Shown here piece after piece: positions 1 to 10,005 of a DNA stretch of 64,000 nucleotides. Numbering within the stretch: the stretch's first letter is position 1; every line of letters begins with the position of its first letter. The notes beneath the pieces are model-generated. The model saw nothing but the letters and a program-made list of their open reading frames with translations. It was not told the DNA's origin and searched no databases. A program made the translations under genes and the position numbers. The stretch is from Sphingopyxis sp. PET50 (GTDB lineage Bacteria > Pseudomonadota > Alphaproteobacteria > Sphingomonadales > Sphingomonadaceae), in contig NZ_CP104207.1 in the NCBI RefSeq assembly GCF_025244705.1, forward strand, positions 620,001 through 684,000. The letters run 5' to 3'.

Positions 1-756
1 GTCGCCTATCGCAACATCCACCGCTTCCCGCCCGCGCTCGCCGACAGGCGCCACCTCACCGGCAACCCGGTGCGCGAGGAGGTGATCGCCATCCGCGAGG
101 AAGGCTATCCGCCGCTGCCCGAGGACGGCATCCTCCGCCTGCTGGTGGTCGGGGGCAGTCTTGGCGCCACGGTGCTCAGCGAAGTCGTCCCCGCCGCGAT
201 CGCGATGCTGCCGCGCGCGTTGCTCGACCGGCTGCAGATCGTCCAGCAGGCGCGCGAGGCCGATATCGAGGCCGTGCGCGCCAAATATGCCGAACTCGGC
301 GTCGCCGCCGAATGCGCGCCTTACTTTGCCGACATTCCCGACCGGATGCGCTGGGCGCATCTGGTGATCGCGCGCGCGGGCGCCTCGACCGTCGCCGAAC
401 TCGCCTGCGCCGGGCGTCCGGCGATCTTCATCCCCTATCCGCACGCGATGGACAATCACCAGACCTATAATGTCGCCGACCTCGTCGAGGCGCGCGGCGC
501 CATCGCCTTCGCGCAGCCCGACTTCACCCCCGCGGCGCTCGCCAAGCAGATCCAGCGCATGGCGCTCGAACCCGGCGCGCTGGAGGAAGCGGCGGAGCAT
601 GCCGCCGGTTGCGGCCTGCCGAACGCGACCCGCGACCTCGCCGACCTCGTCGAATCGCTCGCCGCGCCGCCGATGATGGACGTCATCCGCGTCGGCGCCC
701 CGTCGCGTGCCGCCGTCGCGGGCAGCGTCGCCGCCACCCGTTCGGGAGACAAATGA
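1..756 (+). CDS. murG: MurG, lipid II synthase, 5' end outside window
   Basis: This is the C-terminal part of UDP-GlcNAc:undecaprenyl-pyrophosphoryl-MurNAc-pentapeptide transferase, which makes lipid II on the inner face of the cytoplasmic membrane. The frame is open from base 1, where it reads through a TGNPVREEV segment, the usual family motif. The glycosyltransferase C-domain follows, with GGSLGA and the acceptor-side segment [20 protein letters not shown]. The early N-terminal domain lies before the window. The stop overlaps the murC start (ATGATG at 753), as in a tightly coupled dcw operon. The last 30 residues or so are a low-complexity Ala/Arg tail. Identification is secure. Confidence 0.95.
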   Translation, partial: VAYRNIHRFPPALADRRHLTGNPVREEVIAIREEGYPPLPEDGILRLLVVGGSLGATVLSEVVPAAIAMLPRALLDRLQIVQQAREADIEAVRAKYAELGVAAECAPYFADIPDRMRWAHLVIARAGASTVAELACAGRPAIFIPYPHAMDNHQTYNVADLVEARGAIAFAQPDFTPAALAKQIQRMALEPGALEEAAEHAAGCGLPNATRDLADLVESLAAPPMMDVIRVGAPSRAAVAGSVAATRSGDK

Positions 757-2192
757 TGCGCGGCGTCGCGACCGATATCGGCATCATCCACTTCATCGGC
801 ATCGGCGGCATCGGCATGTCGGGGATCGCCGAGGTGATGCACAATCTCGGCTATCAGGTGCAGGGCAGCGATATCGCCGACAGCTACGTCGTCGAGGGGC
901 TGCGGGGTCGCGGGATCAAGGTCGCGATCGGGCATGAGGCATCGAACGTCGACGGCGTCGCGGTGGTCGTCACCTCGACCGCGGTCAAGCGCGGCAACCC
1001 GGAGGTGGAGGCTGCCTTGGCTGGCCGCATCCCCATCGTCCGCCGCGCCGAAATGCTCGCCGAGCTGATGCGGCTCAAATCGACCGTCGCCATCGCCGGC
1101 GACGCACGGCAAGACGACGACGACCAGCCTCGTCGCGGCGCTGCTCGACGCGGGCGGCATCGACCCGACCGTCATCAACGGCGGCATCATCAACAATTAC
1201 GGATCGAACGCGCGTCTCGGCGCCAGCGACTGGATGGTCGTGGAAGCCGATGAGAGCGACGGCAGTTTCCTGCGTCTCGACGGGACGATCGCGGTCGTCA
1301 CCAACATCGATCCCGAACATCTCGACCATTATGGCAGCTTCGACGCGATCAAAGACGCCTTCGTCGAATTCATCGAGAACGTCCCCTTCTACGGCGCCGC
1401 GATGCTCTGCCTCGATCATCCCGAGGTACAGGCGATCATCCCGCGCATCCGCGACCGTCGCATCGTCACCTATGGCTTTTCGGCGCAGGCCGACGTGCGC
1501 GGCACCAATGTGACGCCGGGCCCCGACAGCAACCGCTTCGACGTCGTCGTGCGCGACCGCGACGGCAACAGCCGGACGATCGAGGGCATCCACCTGCCGA
1601 TGTCCGGGCGCCACAATGTCCAGAATGCGCTCGCAGCAATCGCGGTCGCGCTGCACATGGGCGTCTCGGACGAGAAGATCGCGACGGGTTTCAACGGTTT
1701 CGCCGGGGTCAAGCGCCGCTTCACCAAGGTCGGCGAGATCGCGGCGGGGGAGGGCGTCGTGACCGTGATCGACGACTATGCCCACCACCCGGTCGAAATC
1801 CGCGCGGTGCTGTCGGCGGCGCGCGAAGGCGTTGGCGCCGGGCGCGTCGTCGCGGTGGTTCAGCCGCACCGATATACGCGGCTTCGCGACCATATGGACG
1901 ATTTCCAGCAGGCGTTTAACGACGCCGACATGGTGCTGGCGCTGCCGGTCTATACTGCGGGCGAAGCGCCCATCGACGGCGTGACCTCCGACGCGCTGGT
2001 CGCGGGCCTGCGCGACCGTGGTCACCGCCACGCCTCGACCGTCGATGATGCGAGCACGCTCGCTGCGACGATCGCCGACGCGGTGAAAACGGGGACGCTG
2101 GGCGCGGGCGACAAGATCATCTGCCTCGGCGCTCGGCGACATCACCAAGATCGCGGCAGGATTGGCGAATGGGGTGGGGGGGGCAAGGATGA
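753..2192 (+). CDS. murC: MurC, UDP-MurNAc:L-alanine ligase, with two +1 frameshifts
   Basis: This cytoplasmic ATP-dependent ligase adds L-Ala to UDP-MurNAc. The N-terminus has the Rossmann motif [12 protein letters not shown]. The ATP loop should read GTHGKTTTT but is split by an extra base just after GCCGGC at 1095-1100. The central domain follows, with [11 protein letters not shown] and the [10 protein letters not shown] motif. A second +1 falls in GCTCGGC at 2131-2137, where restoring GCCGGC gives the family ending LGAGDITKIA. As written, the corrected frame runs in frame into murB. If the run of eight G near 2176-2183 were seven, murC would stop at 2192 in an ATGA overlap with murB. I take the gene to be intact in the cell. 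Confidence 0.93.
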
Positions 2193-3391
2193 CCTCCAAT
2201 CCCAAAGCCGTTCGTCCTGAGCTTGTCGAAGGACAGTCCTTTTCTTCTGCGACGGAAGAAAGGAAGAGCGGCCCTTCGACAAGCTCAGGGCAAACGGCAT
2301 TTGAAAATGTGCGCGGCAAGCTCACCCCGCGCGCCCCGCTGGCCCCGCTCGTCTGGTTCAAGTCGGGCGGTCCCGCCGACTGGCTGTTCGAACCCAGGGA
2401 CGCCGACGACCTCGCCGCCTTCCTCCGCGACCTCGACCCGGCGATCCCCGTGATGGCGCTCGGTCTTGGCTCGAACCTCATCGTCCGCGATGGCGGCTTT
2501 CCCGGCGTCGTCGTCCGCCTCGGCAAGGCCTTCGCCAGGGTCGAACCGCTCGACGCCACCACGCTGCGCTGCGGCGGCGGCGCGTCGGGCATCCTCGTCT
2601 CCTCGACCGCGCGCGACGCGGGCATCGCGGGGCTCGAATTCCTCCGCTCGATCCCCGGCACCGTCGGCGGCTTCGTGCGCATGAACGGCGGCGCCTATGG
2701 CGGCGAGGTCAAGGATATCCTCATCGACGCCGATATCGTGCTGTGTTCGGGCGAGCGAAAAACGCTCGCGCTCGCCGATCTCGGCTACACCTATCGCCAC
2801 AGCGAACTGCCCGAAGGCGCCGTCGTCGTCGGCGCCACCTTCCGCGGCCGCCCCGGCGAGCCCGCTGCCATCCAGGCCGAAATGGACCGCATCTCGGCGA
2901 GCCGCGAGGCGTCGCAGCCGTTGCGCTCGAAAACCGGCGGCTCGACCTTCAAGAACCCCGAGGGCCACAAGGCGTGGCAACTCGTCGACGAAGCCGGCTG
3001 CCGCGGGCTCGCCGTCGGCGGCGCGCAGGTGAGCGAGAAGCACACCAATTTCCTCATCAACACCGGCGAGGCGACGAGCGCGGACATCGAAGCACTGGGC
3101 GAGGAAGTCCGCCGCCGGGTGAAGGACAAGAGCGGCATCGAATTGCAGTGGGAGATTCAGCGGGTGGGTATCCAGTCCCCCTCCCGCTTGCGGGAGGGGC
3201 TAGGGGAGGGGATGTCCAATGATGACGCCCTCCAACAGGCCCTCCCCAACCCCTCCCGCAAGCGGGAGGGGAGTCATGACCCGCGGTCCCTGGCATGTCG
3301 CCGTCCTGATGGGCGGCTGGTCCGCCGAGCGCGAAGTCTCGCTGATGAGCGGCACCGGCGTCGCCGACGCGCTCGAATCGCGCGGCCATAA
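2189..3391 (+). CDS. murB: MurB, UDP-N-acetylenolpyruvoylglucosamine reductase with repeat-derived ends
   Basis: This FAD enzyme reduces UDP-GlcNAc-enolpyruvate with NADPH to UDP-MurNAc. The body is canonical: [14 protein letters not shown], the FAD loop [22 protein letters not shown], the catalytic-region TGGSTFKNP and AWQLVDEAG near the C-terminus. Two things are odd. Residues about 7-37 are encoded by a palindromic REPIN-like element (2208-2297), giving a PELVEG / PSTSSG extension absent from ordinary MurB. After IQRVG the frame reads through a second palindrome (3177-3271) and on over ddl in a different frame, so the last 70 or so residues are probably not native. ATG 2189 is the best start by the ATGA overlap with murC. 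Confidence 0.9.
   Translation: MTSNPKAVRPELVEGQSFSSATEERKSGPSTSSGQTAFENVRGKLTPRAPLAPLVWFKSGGPADWLFEPRDADDLAAFLRDLDPAIPVMALGLGSNLIVRDGGFPGVVVRLGKAFARVEPLDATTLRCGGGASGILVSSTARDAGIAGLEFLRSIPGTVGGFVRMNGGAYGGEVKDILIDADIVLCSGERKTLALADLGYTYRHSELPEGAVVVGATFRGRPGEPAAIQAEMDRISASREASQPLRSKTGGSTFKNPEGHKAWQLVDEAGCRGLAVGGAQVSEKHTNFLINTGEATSADIEALGEEVRRRVKDKSGIELQWEIQRVGIQSPSRLREGLGEGMSNDDALQQALPNPSRKREGSHDPRSLACRRPDGRLVRRARSLADERHRRRRRARIARP
2208..2297. repeat. REPIN-like inverted repeat inside murB coding sequence
   Basis: Two inverted arms, of the type CGTTCGtCCTGAGCTTGTCGAAGG and its complement, flank a short A/G-rich spacer. Matching copies lie at 15481-15569 and 29453-29541, both intergenic. Here the element has length and phase compatible with translation and forms part of the MurB N-terminus. 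Confidence 0.85.
3177..3271. repeat. GC-rich palindromic repeat at the murB/ddl junction
   Basis: Two inverted copies of CCCCTCCCGCTTGCGGGAGGGG, each itself a hairpin, lie about 50 bases apart. They separate the conserved end of MurB from the ddl start. Related units occur at 32058-32175, 34979-35101, 57206-57302 and around the IS at 62862-63810. Confidence 0.8.
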
Positions 3392-4199
3392 AGTCACGCG
3401 TATCGACATGGACCGCGACGTCGCGCTGCGGCTCGCCGAGGCGAAGCCCGACGTCGTGTTCAACGCGCTCCACGGCGTTCCCGGCGAGGACGGGACGGTG
3501 CAGGGCATGCTCGACCTGATGGGGCTCAAATATACCCACAGCGGCCTCGTCACCTCGGTGATCGCGATCGACAAGGAACTGACCAAGCAGGCGCTCGTCC
3601 CGCACGGCATCCCCATGCCGACGGGGACGATGGTCGATAGCGAAAGCCTGTTCGCCGTCGATCCGCTGCCGCGACCCTATGTTCTGAAGCCTGTCAACGA
3701 GGGCTCGTCGGTCGGCGTGGCGATCGTCAAGGACGACAGCAATTACGGCAATCCCATCGCGCGCGAGGCGGTGGGACCGTGGCAGGAGTTCGACCGGCTG
3801 CTCGCCGAACCCTTCATCAAGGGCCGCGAACTGACCGTCGCGGTGCTGGGCGACCAGGCGCTCGGGGTCACCGAGTTGCGCGTCAAGTCGGGCTTCTACG
3901 ACTATGACGCCAAATATACCGACGGGCTGACCGAGCATGTCTGCCCCGCCGAGGTGCCCGACGACGTCGCGCAGCGGATGAAGGACCTTGCGGTGCAGGC
4001 GCATCGCCTGCTCGGCTGCAGGGGCGCCTCGCGTTCCGATTTTCGCTGGGACGACGAACATGGCCTCGCGGGCATCTTCCTGCTCGAGGTCAATACGCAG
4101 CCCGGCATGACGCCGCTCAGCCTCGTGCCCGAACAGGCGCGCGCGATCGGCATGGATTATGCGGAACTGGTCGAACGCATCGTGGGGGAAGCTTTATGA
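3276..4199 (+). CDS. ddl: D-alanine--D-alanine ligase
   Basis: This ATP-grasp ligase makes D-Ala-D-Ala for peptidoglycan. Of its 307 residues, the N-terminus [20 protein letters not shown], the central NALHGVPGEDG, the ATP-grasp lysine region YVLKPVNEGSSVGV and the C-terminal LLEVNTQPGMT metal-binding segment are all present in normal spacing. ATG 3276 was chosen because it immediately precedes the conserved start; an upstream in-frame ATG at 3219 lies in the palindromic repeat. Its stop overlaps ftsQ (ATGA at 4196), so ddl and ftsQ are translationally coupled. Confidence 0.96.
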   Translation: MTRGPWHVAVLMGGWSAEREVSLMSGTGVADALESRGHKVTRIDMDRDVALRLAEAKPDVVFNALHGVPGEDGTVQGMLDLMGLKYTHSGLVTSVIAIDKELTKQALVPHGIPMPTGTMVDSESLFAVDPLPRPYVLKPVNEGSSVGVAIVKDDSNYGNPIAREAVGPWQEFDRLLAEPFIKGRELTVAVLGDQALGVTELRVKSGFYDYDAKYTDGLTEHVCPAEVPDDVAQRMKDLAVQAHRLLGCRGASRSDFRWDDEHGLAGIFLLEVNTQPGMTPLSLVPEQARAIGMDYAELVERIVGEAL

Positions 4200-5134
4200 G
4201 TCAGAAGATCAAGCGCCCGAAATCGGCCCCGCGCCGTCCGGCGCGGGCGCCGAAGAAGCGCAAGACGATCCGGACGTCGCGCGTCGACGCCTTCATCAAC
4301 GCGCTGCCGGTCAGCCCGCAGCGGCTGCAGCAGGTCGCCAACTGGACGATCGGCATCGGGCTCTTCGCCGTGGTCGGCCTCGCCGCCCATGCCACGGGCG
4401 TGACCGCGAAGGTGCAGGAGGAATATGCCCAGGCGGTCGGCCGCGCGGGTTTTCAGGTCAAGAAGGTCGAGGTGGTCGGCGCCGACCGCATCGACCGGCT
4501 GAAGGTCTATGACATCGCGCTGGCGCAGAAGGACCGTTCGATGGCGGCGCTCGATCTCGAAGGGGTGCGCGCCGACCTGATGAAATATGGCTGGATCAAG
4601 GATGCGCGCGTGTCGCGCCGCCTGCCCGACACGCTCGTCGTCGACATCGTCGAGCGGACACCGGCGGCGATCTGGCAGCACAACAACCGCCTGTCGCTGA
4701 TCGACGAAAAGGGCGTCGTGCTCGAACCGGTGACGATCGCGACGATGCCCGACCTGCCGCTGGTCATTGGGCCCAAGGCGAACCGGCGCGCGCAGGATCT
4801 CGACCGCCTGCTCGCCGAGGCGAGCAGCCTCAAGGAATTGCTCGCGGGCGCGACCTGGGTCGGCAACCGCCGCTGGGACCTGCGCTTCCGCAGCGGCGAG
4901 ACGCTGTCGCTGCCCGAGGGCGAGGAAGCGGCGAAGAAGGCGCTCGCCAAATTCGCGCATATGGACGGCGCCAACCGGTTGCTCGGGCGCGGCATACTGC
5001 GTTTCGACATGCGCGATCCCGACCGTTTCGTGCTACGCTTGCCGCACGAAGGCCAGGTGTCGCCCGCCAAGCTGGAGGGTGCGCGCGCCGCCGCCGACGC
5101 GCTGGCCGCCGCGACCGCGGCCGAGGAAGGATAG
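4196..5134 (+). CDS. ftsQ: FtsQ, divisome bitopic membrane protein
   Basis: Cell-division protein of 312 residues. It has a basic cytoplasmic tail rich in Arg/Lys/Pro, one transmembrane helix around residues 46-64 (IGIGLFAVVGLAAHA), then a POTRA domain starting VKKVEVVGADRI and the beta domain. FtsQ recruits FtsL/FtsB in the periplasm. It lies between ddl (4-base overlap) and ftsA (5-base gap), the standard alphaproteobacterial order. No frame damage is visible. Confidence 0.95.
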   Translation: MSQKIKRPKSAPRRPARAPKKRKTIRTSRVDAFINALPVSPQRLQQVANWTIGIGLFAVVGLAAHATGVTAKVQEEYAQAVGRAGFQVKKVEVVGADRIDRLKVYDIALAQKDRSMAALDLEGVRADLMKYGWIKDARVSRRLPDTLVVDIVERTPAAIWQHNNRLSLIDEKGVVLEPVTIATMPDLPLVIGPKANRRAQDLDRLLAEASSLKELLAGATWVGNRRWDLRFRSGETLSLPEGEEAAKKALAKFAHMDGANRLLGRGILRFDMRDPDRFVLRLPHEGQVSPAKLEGARAAADALAAATAAEEG

Positions 5135-5139
5135 GAGCC

Positions 5140-6398
5140 ATGGCGCCGCCGCGGATCGAGAAGATCATCACCGCGCTCGATGTCGGCTCGTGGAAGGTGT
5201 GCGCGCTGATCGCGGGCCAGACCGCCGACGGCGCGCTGCACGTGCTCGGCACCGGACAGCGCGAGAGCCGCGGCGTCCAGCGCGGCTATGTCGCCGACAT
5301 GGAACAGACCGAGCATGTGGTGCGCGAGGCGATCGAACAGGCCGAGCGCATCGCGGGGCTCAACATCGACGATGTCTGGGTGTCCTTCTCGGCGGGCTGC
5401 CTGCTCAGCGACGTTGCCCCGATCGAGAGCGAGCTCGGCGGCCACCGCATCGAGCAGGAGGATGTCGACGACCTCCTCGCCGCGGGCCGCGCCGGCATCG
5501 ACCCCGAAGGGCGGATGATCCTCCATGCCCAACCCGCGCTCTACACGCTCGACGGCCTGACCGGGGTCAAGAACCCGATCGGGCTCCACGCCGACCGGCT
5601 CGGCGTCGATATCCATATCATCATGGCCGACGGCGCGCCGGTGCGGAACCTGGAGGCGGCCGTCCGCCAGGCGCATCTCGACGTCAATGCGGTCGTCGCC
5701 TCGCCGGTCGCCGCCGGCCTGTCGTGCCTGTCCGACGAGGAGCGCGACCTCGGTGTCGCGCTCGTCGAACTCGGCGCGGCGGTCACCACCGTGTCGCTCT
5801 ACGCCGATGCGGCATGCTCGTCGAGATGGCGTCCTTGCCCTTTGGCGCCAGCGACATCACCGACGACATCGCCTCGGCCTTCGGCATCCGCCGCAGCCAG
5901 GCGCAGCGGCTGCAAAGCTTCTATGGTTCGGCGTCGGCGTCCCCGCGCGACAACAACGAGATCATCGAACTCGAGCCCGGCGCGCCGAGCGGCGCGGAAT
6001 CGCCCCGCATCACCCGCGCCCAGCTCGTCACGGTCATCCGCCAGCGCCTCGACGCGATGATGGGAGAGATCGGCAGGACACTGAAAGACTTGCATTTCGT
6101 TGGCCCGATCGGGCGCCAGGTGGTGCTCGTCGGCGGCGGCGCCGATCTGAAGGGGCTTGCCGATTATACGCAGAGCGCGCTCGGCCGTGCGGCGCGTGTC
6201 GGCCGTCCCAAGGGGCTGCTCGGGCTGCCCGAGGCGCATTCGGGACCGGCGTTCGCGACGCTCGCGGGGCTGGTCCTCTATGCCGCGTCGGATCCGGTGG
6301 ACCTGCGCGACCTGCCGATGATGGCGCAGGACGTGTATCGCCCGCGCAGCACCGGAATCATCAATCGCCTGATGGCCGCATTGAAAAACAGTTTCTAG
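5140..6398 (+). CDS. ftsA: FtsA, actin-like divisome protein, with -1 frameshift
   Basis: This actin-fold ATPase tethers FtsZ to the membrane. The N-terminus TALDVGSWKVCALIAG is the phosphate-1 motif and is followed by the 1C domain. The C-terminal half has LPFGASDITDDIA, GRQVVLVGGGADLKGL and the amphipathic membrane helix at the end (GIINRLMAALKNSF). The frame breaks at 5809-5813, where GATGCGGC should read GATGCCGGC; restoring one C gives YADAGMLVEMAS and a 420-residue protein. Other GCCGGC copies within this gene are unaltered. It is essential in most rods, so the break is probably not real. Confidence 0.93.
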
Positions 6399-6551
6399 CG
6401 ACGAGATGCGCGAAAGGGTTAATTTTTTGGGTGATATCGGCGTCACAATAGTGCAATGCGGTAGCAGATATCCGGGCGGAAAGGACCACCGTCCGTCAGG
6501 GTCGCATGGTGTGGAAGCGGCAAGGGTTCGCCGCTGCAGGGAGACTGATAG
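6399..6551 (+). promoter_or_regulatory. ftsA-ftsZ spacer, probable ftsZ promoter region
   Basis: This is the only sizeable gap in the division cluster. It contains an A/T-rich stretch GGTTAATTTTTTGGG near 6418 and a purine-rich ribosome site just before 6552. In other alphaproteobacteria ftsZ has its own cell-cycle promoter; the single GGTTAA here is only half of a CtrA-type site, so regulation by CtrA is not supported. Confidence 0.4.
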
Positions 6552-8000
6552 ATGAGCATCAATATTGGCCCGCCGCAGGTCGACGAGCTGAAGCCGCGGA
6601 TCGCGGTGATCGGCGTCGGTGGCGCGGGGGGCAATGCCATCGCCAACATGATCGCGGCGCGCGTCGAGGGCGTCGATTTCATCGTCGCCAACACCGACGC
6701 CCAGGCGCTCAACGCCTCGCCCGCCGAACGCCGCATCCAGCTCGGCGCGCAGATCACGCAGGGGCTCGGCGCGGGCTCGCGGCCCGAGGTCGGGCGCGCC
6801 GCCGCCGAGGAAACCATCGCCCAGGTCGAGGACGCGCTGCAGGGCGCGCATATGTGCTTCATCGCCGCGGGCATGGGCGGCGGCACGGGCACCGGCGCCG
6901 CCCCCGTCATCGCCAAGGCGGCGCGCGACCGCGGCATCCTGACCGTCGGCGTCGTCACCAAACCCTTCATGTTCGAAGGCGCGCGGCGCATGCGCTCGGC
7001 CGAATCCGGCATCGCCGAGCTGCAGGATCATGTCGACACGCTGATCGTCATCCCGAACCAGAATCTCTTCCTCGTCGCCAACCCGAACACGACCTTCAAG
7101 GAAGCGTTCACCATGGCCGACGAGGTGCTGCAGCAGGGCGTGCGCGGCATCACCGACCTGATGGTCATGCCAGGCCTGATCAACCTCGACTTCGCCGACG
7201 TGCGCAGCGTGATGCGCGAAATGGGCAAGGCGATGATGGGCACCGGCGAGGCCGAGGGCGACGGCCGCGCGCTCGAGGCGGCGCAGAAGGCGATCGCCAA
7301 CCCGCTGCTCGATGGCGTGTCGATGGCGGGCGCGAAGGGCGTCATCATCTCGATCACCGGCGGCGAGGACATGCGCCTGATGGAAGTGGATGAAGCGGCC
7401 AACCACATCCGCGAGCTGGTCGATCCCGATGCCAACATCATCTGGGGCAGCGCCTTCAACGAAGGGCTGGAGGGCAAGATCCGCGTGTCGGTCGTCGCCA
7501 CCGGCATCGACGGCACCGGCGAGGCCGCCCCGGCGCCCGCGGCGACGCGCAGCTTCTCCTTCGCGCCGGCGCGCAGCGCTGCGCCCGCCCCGGCTCCGGT
7601 CGTCGAGGAGCCGGTGGAGGAAGCGCCCGTCGAGGCGGCCGTCGCCGCTCCGGCCGCGCCCGATCCGGCCCCGGGCTTCTCGCTCGGCGACGGCGCCTCC
7701 GCCGAACCCGCGGCGCCCGAAGCCGCCGTTGAAGAGGAACCGATGATATTGTCGGAGGTCGCCGCCACCTATGACGACACGGCGGACGAGCTGGTGCTCG
7801 GCGAACCCGAAGCGGCGACGCCGGCCCATCAGCCGCCGCCGGCCCCCGCGCCGGCTGCGGCGGCCGCCCCGATCGGCGGCGGAACCTTGTTCGAGCGCAT
7901 GTCGCGCCTGTCGCGCGGCGCGCCTCCGGCCGAGGATGACGACGGCAAGGAGGACGGGGTCGATATCCCGCGCTTCCTGGGCCGCCAGAACAACCAGTAA
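6552..8000 (+). CDS. ftsZ: FtsZ, tubulin-like division GTPase
   Basis: This GTPase forms the Z ring. Of its 482 residues, the N-terminal GTPase domain carries [18 protein letters not shown] and the tubulin signature [11 protein letters not shown]7 loop residues are NLDFADV. A long Ala/Pro/Glu linker (about residues 320-450) follows, and the C-terminal peptide [11 protein letters not shown] binds FtsA. The linker is long compared with E. coli, which is usual in alphaproteobacteria. ATG 6552 follows GGGAGACTGATAG. The 153-base gap after ftsA probably contains its own promoter. Confidence 0.97.
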   Translation: MSINIGPPQVDELKPRIAVIGVGGAGGNAIANMIAARVEGVDFIVANTDAQALNASPAERRIQLGAQITQGLGAGSRPEVGRAAAEETIAQVEDALQGAHMCFIAAGMGGGTGTGAAPVIAKAARDRGILTVGVVTKPFMFEGARRMRSAESGIAELQDHVDTLIVIPNQNLFLVANPNTTFKEAFTMADEVLQQGVRGITDLMVMPGLINLDFADVRSVMREMGKAMMGTGEAEGDGRALEAAQKAIANPLLDGVSMAGAKGVIISITGGEDMRLMEVDEAANHIRELVDPDANIIWGSAFNEGLEGKIRVSVVATGIDGTGEAAPAPAATRSFSFAPARSAAPAPAPVVEEPVEEAPVEAAVAAPAAPDPAPGFSLGDGASAEPAAPEAAVEEEPMILSEVAATYDDTADELVLGEPEAATPAHQPPPAPAPAAAAAPIGGGTLFERMSRLSRGAPPAEDDDGKEDGVDIPRFLGRQNNQ

Positions 8001-8048
8001 CGGGGCTGAACTGACGGCCGCTGCAAAGGGCGCGGCGGCCCAGACGGG

Positions 8049-10005
8049 ATGAGTTTGCCCATGCGGCGATCGACAAGGACGGCAGGGGCGGCGCATGCGC
8101 GGCGCGGTGTCGCCGCGCTCTCCGCGCTGTTGCTGGCGGCGCTGCCGCTGGTCGCCGGGGCACAAGTCACGCCGCCCGACGCCGCCACGCGCGCGGCGAT
8201 GGAAAAACGCACCGCGGCGCGGACCCTGCTGTCGTCGGCGCTCGCGCGCATTGCCGCGAACGGCACCGATGCCCCGGCGCTGCTCGACGCCTAGCCGCGC
8301 CTCGATCGACCTCGAGGATTATCGCGCGGCGCTGGGCTTCCTGACCCGCGCCGAACAGGCGACGCCGCGCGACGGCGCGGTCAAGGCGGCGCTCGGCTCG
8401 GCGATGGTCCATATGGAAAATCCGACGCGCGCGCTCGACTATTTCGGTGAGGCGCAACTGCTCGGCGCGCCCGAACGGCTGTTCCTCGCCGATCGCGGCC
8501 TGGCGCGCGACCTGCTGGGGCAGCAGGACGCGGCGCAGCGCGATTATCAGCTTGCCCTGTCGCTGGCGCCCAATGACGAGACGCTGCGCCGCTACGCCCT
8601 GTCGCTCGGCATCGCGGGCGAGGCCGATCGCGGCGTGCAATTGCTGTCGGGCCAGCTTCGCGCGCAGGATCGCGCCGCCTGGCGGATGCGCGCGATGATC
8701 CTGGCGATCAACGGCCGCAATGCCGAGGCGACCGATATCGTCAACGCCACCATGCCGACCCAGCTCGCGCAGAATATCCTGCCCTACCTCACCCAGATGG
8801 ATCGGCTCAATCCGGCGCAGCAGGCCGCCGCGGCGCATTTCGGACGCTTTCCGTCGGGCAATCTCGGCCCGCCGCGCAAGCCCGTGCAGGTCGCCGCCGC
8901 CGCGCCGCCGCCGACCCCGGCACCCGCCGCGAAAAAATCCGATCGCAAGCGGACCGCCGAACGCGACCGCGCGCGCGGCACGCTGACCCCGGCGGCTAGC
9001 GCGACGCCACCGCCGGTCACCGTGCGCCGCACCCCCGACCCCGCGCCCGCGGCGACGCCGCCGCGGCAGGCGCCGGTCGTGGCGGTCGCCAGCGCGACCC
9101 CGGCCCGTCCGACGCCCGCGCCGACCCCGGCGCCCGTCCCGACGCCACCGACCTCGACCCCGCCGCCTGCTGCCGCCATCGCATCGGCCGCCCCCGCAAG
9201 CGTGCCCGCCGCGGTCGAACCCGCACCGGTCGCGGCCCGGCTCCCGACACCGTCGCCCGCCCCGGTGAAGCCTGCGGCCCCGATCGGCGTCGCGATCCGC
9301 GACGGCGGGCCGGTCGGCCCCGGCTTCTCCATCTCCGACATCGGCCAGCCTGCCGCTGCCCCATCGGTTCCGCCGGCGCAGGCCGCCGCGGCACCAATGA
9401 CGTCCGCGCCGGTGCTCGCGGCACCCGTCGAGACCGCGAGCGCCGATGCCGCGCCGCCGCCCACATCCGCCGTCTCGGCGTCGCCGACCTTTGCGCCGAC
9501 GCCCGCCGCGCCGCTTGCTTCGCTCGCCGATATCGTCAGCTCGCTCGAAATTCCCGTCGAGGAAATGGCCGCGCCGAGCGACGCCGTCGACGCCGCGACG
9601 CTCGCCAGGCTGCGCGAGGACAAGCGCAAGGCCGAGGCCGCCGCCGAAGCGAAGCGGATCAAGGACGATGCCGCCACCAAGGCGAAGGTGGAAGCCGATG
9701 CGAAGGCCAAGGCCGAAGCCGCTGAAAAGAAAGCGAACCCGGCGCGGCTCTGGGTCCAGATCGCGACCGGCGCGAACGCGAAGGCGCTCGCCGCCGACTA
9801 TGGCAGGTTCGCGAAGAAAAGCCCGGCGCTGTTCAAGGGCAAGTCGGGCGGCAGCACCGAATGGGGCAAGACCCGCCGCCTGCTCGTCGGGCCGTTCAAG
9901 GACAAGAAGAGCGCCGACGCCTGGCTTGCCGATTACAAGAAGGCGGGCGGCGACGGCTTCCTGTTCAACAGCGACGCCGGACAGGAAGTCGATCCGGTCA
10001 AATGA
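8049..10005 (+). CDS. Exported TPR/SPOR-domain protein, with +1 frameshift
   Basis: The N-terminus is a signal peptide with a hydrophobic core (AALSALLLAALPLVAGAQ). TPR-like helices cover about residues 60-270, a disordered Ala/Pro linker runs to about 530, then comes a charged coiled segment and a C-terminal SPOR domain (RLWVQIATGANAKAL ... RLLVGPFKDKKSADAWL). SPOR domains bind denuded glycan at division septa, so with ftsZ just upstream a role in septal envelope remodelling is likely but inferred. The frame breaks at 8289-8295 (GCCTAGC for GCCGGC), creating a premature TAG. The ATGA overlap couples it to the next gene. Confidence 0.85.

Noticed and set aside
6410..6440. CtrA binding site before ftsZ
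   Set aside because: Only one GGTTAA half is present; the second half at the required spacing was not found.
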